Under the pieces are notes generated by a model. The model was given only the letters and a program-made list of their open reading frames with translations. It did no database searches and had not been told where the DNA came from. From Myxococcales bacterium (lineage in GTDB: Bacteria > Myxococcota_A > Polyangia > Polyangiales > Polyangiaceae): DNA of 6,859 nucleotides. Both the position numbers and the translations under genes were made by a program. The stretch is taken from NCBI GenBank assembly GCA_013298325.1, contig JAAFHJ010000268.1, positions 1 through 6,859 on the forward strand. Reading direction: 5' to 3'. This document shows positions 4,719 to 6,859 of this stretch, in pieces. Numbering within the stretch: the stretch's first letter is position 1; each line of letters opens with the position of its first letter.

Positions 4719-5519
4719 ATGTCTGGAGCTCTTCCGCCGGAACTAATCGCCCGCGCCCGCGATCGCGCCGAACGCCCCGGCGCCACGCAACCAGCCGCAC
4801 CTTTGGCCGCCGGACGACCCGGTGCCGATACGCGCCCGTGGGCGACCTTTGCGCTTCTCGGGACGCTTGCGGTCGCTTTCGCGGGGCAAACCGCCCTCCT
4901 CGGCACGCTCGGCCCGTCGGCGGCCGCCCTCTATCGCATCGGCGGGATGCAGGCTGATGCGCTCCGCGCCGGGGGCTGGGAGCGGCTCTTCGTCGCTGCG
5001 CTCTTGCACGGCGGGCTCGCTCATTGGCTGATGAATTCCTACGCTCTTTGGAGCATTGCCCCTTTTGTGGAGCGCTTCCTCGGTCGCGGCTGGCTCGTCG
5101 TCGTCTTCACGGTCGGCGCCGTGAGCGGCGGTCTCCTCGGCGCCCTGTTCCACGGGCCGTCGGTCGTCTCGATCGGCGCTTCTGGAGGAATTACAGGTCT
5201 CTTCGCGGCAGGACTCCTCCTCACGTTGCCGTTTCCGGCGATGGCCCGCGCCGCAGCGACCGGAAAACTAGCGAGTCTGCGCGGGGGGCTTGTGCGTGCA
5301 TTGCTCTTCGCATTTCTGCCATTGTTGATGAAGAATTCGGGCATTGACGGTTTTGCCCATCTTGGCGGCGCGATCGGCGGTGCGTGCGTGGCGCTTCCGC
5401 TCCTGCTCCGCCGCGAGGCACCGAAGCAGGCGGGCAATGCCCTCGCCGCGCTTTGCGCGATCGCCTTCGTCGCCGCTCTTGTGAAAGTTGCGCTCTACAC
5501 CGATTTTTCTGCGCCATGA
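4719..5519 (+). CDS. Rhomboid family intramembrane serine protease
   Basis: Predicted 266-residue multi-pass membrane protease that cuts substrates within the bilayer. After a cytoplasmic Pro/Ala/Arg-rich N-terminus (1-40) comes a first membrane helix (about 42-62). The conserved block HGGLAHWLMNSYALW (97-111) contains H102 and N106, equivalent to the oxyanion-side residues of GlpG. GASGG (153-157) carries the nucleophile S155, and FAHLGGAIGG (212-221) carries the catalytic H214. Further hydrophobic segments lie near 125-145, 159-172, 190-205, 213-230 and 240-260. All key residues are present, so it should be active. The extra C-terminal helix (240-260) fits a 6+1 topology. The start is fixed by AGGAGG at 4706. 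Its TGA overlaps the next ATG (ATGA), so the two genes are likely co-translated. The substrate is not predictable. The upstream spacer holds the minus-strand module at 4602-4693. Confidence 0.92.
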   Translation: MSGALPPELIARARDRAERPGATQPAAPLAAGRPGADTRPWATFALLGTLAVAFAGQTALLGTLGPSAAALYRIGGMQADALRAGGWERLFVAALLHGGLAHWLMNSYALWSIAPFVERFLGRGWLVVVFTVGAVSGGLLGALFHGPSVVSIGASGGITGLFAAGLLLTLPFPAMARAAATGKLASLRGGLVRALLFAFLPLLMKNSGIDGFAHLGGAIGGACVALPLLLRREAPKQAGNALAALCAIAFVAALVKVALYTDFSAP

Positions 5520-6211
5520 ACTGGGAGCCGCTGCGCTTCGACGGGCGCCCGTTCGCCCCTCTCGCCGATGTCCTGGCCGACCCGCTCTTCCGCGGTCCGT
5601 GTCTTCCGCCGGTCGCCACGTGGCCAACCGTCGCTGGCGTCCGCTTCGAGAAGGAAGTCCGGCGCCGGCGCGGCGAAAGCTTCCTGCCGAGCGACCTCTA
5701 CGACGGCCAAATCGTGACCCGCGCCGTCGTTCCGAGTCGTGAAGAAAACCTTCACGATCTCTTCAACATGGTTGCCTGGCGCGCGTTTCCCAAAGCGAAA
5801 GCGGCCCTCCACCGGCGCCAGTACGCGGCCCTTTGTGAGGCGCTCGGCGACGCCCCGCGAACGACGCTTCCGAATCGGCGCCTGCCGATCCAGGACCGCC
5901 TCACGCTCCTCGACGAAGCATCTTTCGTCCTGCCGGTCTCGCCGACCTGGGACCTCTCGCGCCCGCTCACCCGCGAGGACGTCGGCGACCTTGCGCCGCG
6001 CCTGATCCCCTTCGGCCATGGCCTCGTCGAATTTCTCTACGACGGGCGAGCGGGCGATGGCCGTGGCTTCGTCGTCCCCGTCCCGATGCCGACGGCTACC
6101 GACGACCGAGGTGCCGTCGACGAGGCGATCGCTGAACTCGTTGCGAGCGACCGTCTCCCGATGGGGCGGCGTCTCGGCTTCAGCTTCTGCCGGTCGCTGA
6201 TCGGTGTCTAA
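5516..6211 (+). CDS. DUF3025 domain-containing protein
   Basis: Predicted 231-residue soluble protein of the uncharacterised DUF3025 family. The family signature is clear: NLHDLFNMVAWRAFPKAKAAL (78-98, a segment usually seen as D-W/H-x-x-FN-x-LVWLAFP-x-x-K), followed by QDRLTLLDE (126-134) and FGHGLVEFL (166-174). No signal peptide or membrane segment is visible. ATG 5516 overlaps the rhomboid stop by four bases and has no strong ribosome site of its own, which suggests coupled translation. The length is normal for the family. The biochemical role is unknown; a role linked to the rhomboid protease is suggested only by the overlap. A terminator follows four bases after the stop codon. Confidence 0.88.
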   Translation: MNWEPLRFDGRPFAPLADVLADPLFRGPCLPPVATWPTVAGVRFEKEVRRRRGESFLPSDLYDGQIVTRAVVPSREENLHDLFNMVAWRAFPKAKAALHRRQYAALCEALGDAPRTTLPNRRLPIQDRLTLLDEASFVLPVSPTWDLSRPLTREDVGDLAPRLIPFGHGLVEFLYDGRAGDGRGFVVPVPMPTATDDRGAVDEAIAELVASDRLPMGRRLGFSFCRSLIGV

Positions 6212-6214
6212 GGA

Positions 6215-6247
6215 AAAGGCCCGAAACTCGTGGAGTTTCAGGCCTTT
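6215..6247. terminator. Bidirectional intrinsic terminator between DUF3025 and mscL
   Basis: AAAGGCC, one C/A mismatch and GAAACTC pair with GAGTTTC and GGCCTTT around a GTG loop, giving a 14-bp stem with one mismatch. A-rich and T-rich ends on both sides serve either strand, though the T-tails are short. It sits between two convergent stop codons (6211 and 6268). Confidence 0.88.
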
Positions 6248-6267
6248 GGTCCTCGAAGTGCGGACGA

Positions 6268-6768
6268 TTACTTCGCCGCTTGCGCCTTCAAGAGGTCGCG
6301 GATTTCCGTGAGGAGAACCTGCTCGACCTTGTCCTTGGCCGCTTCCGCTTCGGCCTTCTTCTTGTCTTCCTCGGCCTTCTTCTTGTCTTCTTCGGCCTTC
6401 TTGTCGTCTTCGATCTTCTTTGCGGCGGCCGCCTTCGCATTCGCCTTCTCCATCGCCTTCTGGATCGCCGAAACGATGATGAAGAGGACGACAGCGATGA
6501 TCAAGAAGTCGACAATGACGCCGACAAAAGCTCCGTATTTGAGCTCCGTCGCGACCATCTTGCCGTCGGGGCCGGCGATCTCCTTAAGGACGAGCCCCTT
6601 GTTCTTCCAATCCGGGTTCGGAAGGGCGACCGCGACGAGCGGCATGATGATGTTGTCGACGAGACCGCTGACGATCTTGCCGAAGCCGGCGCCGATGATG
6701 GTACCGACGGCGAGGTCGATAACGTTGCCCTTAAAGGCGAATTTCTTAAAGTCTTCTACGACGGACAT
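6268..6768 (-). CDS. mscL: Large-conductance mechanosensitive channel MscL
   Basis: Predicted 166-residue inner-membrane channel that opens under membrane tension to release solutes during osmotic downshock, working as a homopentamer. The N-terminus matches the family closely: EDFKKFAFKGNVIDLAVGTI (5-24), then IIGAGFGKIVSGLVDNIIMP, forming the amphipathic N-helix and pore-lining TM1 (about 15-45). The periplasmic loop (50-77) includes LKYGAFVG. TM2 is about 80-103 (FVGVIVDFLIIAVVLFIIVS). The C-terminal helix ends in LLTEIRDLLK. At 166 residues it is longer than the usual 130-150, because of an inserted charged Ala/Lys/Glu/Asp coiled stretch (107-147) with two repeats of AEEDKKK. The start is ATG 6768; the ribosome site is weak. 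It is probably monocistronic, ending at the terminator 6215-6247. Confidence 0.96.
   Translation of the reverse strand: MSVVEDFKKFAFKGNVIDLAVGTIIGAGFGKIVSGLVDNIIMPLVAVALPNPDWKNKGLVLKEIAGPDGKMVATELKYGAFVGVIVDFLIIAVVLFIIVSAIQKAMEKANAKAAAAKKIEDDKKAEEDKKKAEEDKKKAEAEAAKDKVEQVLLTEIRDLLKAQAAK
6351..6412. repeat. 21-bp in-frame tandem repeat within mscL
   Basis: Two adjacent 21-base units (6351-6371 and 6372-6392, one difference) plus a shorter degenerate third unit encode repeats of the charged heptad AEEDKKK in the cytoplasmic tail of MscL. The unit is a multiple of three, so copy-number change would alter tail length without a frameshift. Confidence 0.8.
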
Positions 6769-6859
6769 AGCTAAATAGTCTCAGTGGTTAGGAACGGGAA
6801 CGCCCGTCATCGAATCGTTGCGCTGCCCGACGCCGCGCCGGTGCTGCCGGAGGTCGTCG
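6769..6859. other. Right-edge sequence upstream of mscL, unassigned
   Basis: These 91 bases must contain the mscL promoter on the minus strand, but no clear -35/-10 pair stands out. A plus-strand frame is open from GTG 6784 to the edge (including RIVALPDAAPVLPEVV), and a minus-strand frame enters from the edge and ends in TGVPVPNH. Either could be the tip of a neighbouring gene; the window is too short to choose. Confidence 0.3.

Noticed and set aside
4228..5153. Long minus-strand frames opposite the rhomboid gene and its spacer
   Set aside because: Shadows of high-GC coding DNA, rich in Arg, Gly and Pro, without motifs.
5495..6019. 174-codon minus-strand frame opposite the DUF3025 gene
   Set aside because: Arg/Glu-rich shadow. 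The plus strand carries the family signature.
6230..6778. 182-codon plus-strand frame opposite mscL with Ser/Phe-rich repeats
   Set aside because: It is the antisense of mscL and its tandem repeat. MscL is unmistakable on the minus strand.
1..6859. tRNA, rRNA, CRISPR array or defence system
   Set aside because: No cloverleaf, rRNA segment, regularly spaced repeats or recognisable defence gene was seen on either strand.

Overview
The window is high-GC bacterial DNA with strongly GC-biased third codon positions. The gene types (an AddA-type recombination nuclease, a long RAYT-family transposase, a secreted lipoprotein with a discoidin-like domain, a rhomboid protease, a DUF3025 protein and MscL) fit Myxococcota, most likely a Polyangiales-like lineage. 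That placement is inferred from gene style only; no marker gene is present.

Layout. Positions 2-733 (+) hold the 3' end of an AddA-like helicase-nuclease gene. Positions 734-1083 are non-coding, relatively AT-rich in the first half, and carry at least four stem-loops. A REP-associated tyrosine transposase (RAYT) gene follows on the minus strand (1084-2028). Divergent from it, 2220-3715 (+) is a lipoprotein gene broken by single-base indels. It contains a long inverted-repeat structure that resembles a REPIN. Positions 3716-4256 look degenerate, with three tiny overlapping reading frames, including a likely small membrane peptide. A 106-residue helical protein lies at 4257-4577 (-). Divergent from it are a rhomboid protease (4719-5519, +) and a DUF3025 protein (5516-6211, +), which overlap by ATGA. 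A strong bidirectional terminator (6215-6247) separates these from convergent mscL (6268-6768, -). The last 91 bases cannot be assigned.

How the parts relate. The intact genes are ordinary chromosomal functions: recombination and repair, membrane proteolysis, osmotic safety valve. The middle third is accessory-like, with a transposase, palindromes and decaying reading frames. The most striking non-coding signal is a module of about 90 bp that occurs twice (2052-2143 and 4602-4693). Each copy lies in a divergent intergenic space, at almost the same distance from a minus-strand start codon. Each carries a GG-N10-GC arrangement like a sigma-54 promoter. One copy serves the transposase, the other the 106-residue protein. 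I see no complete new multi-gene system. The best candidates for novelty are this shared module, the RAYT plus REPIN-like pair, and the ATGA-linked micro-ORFs.
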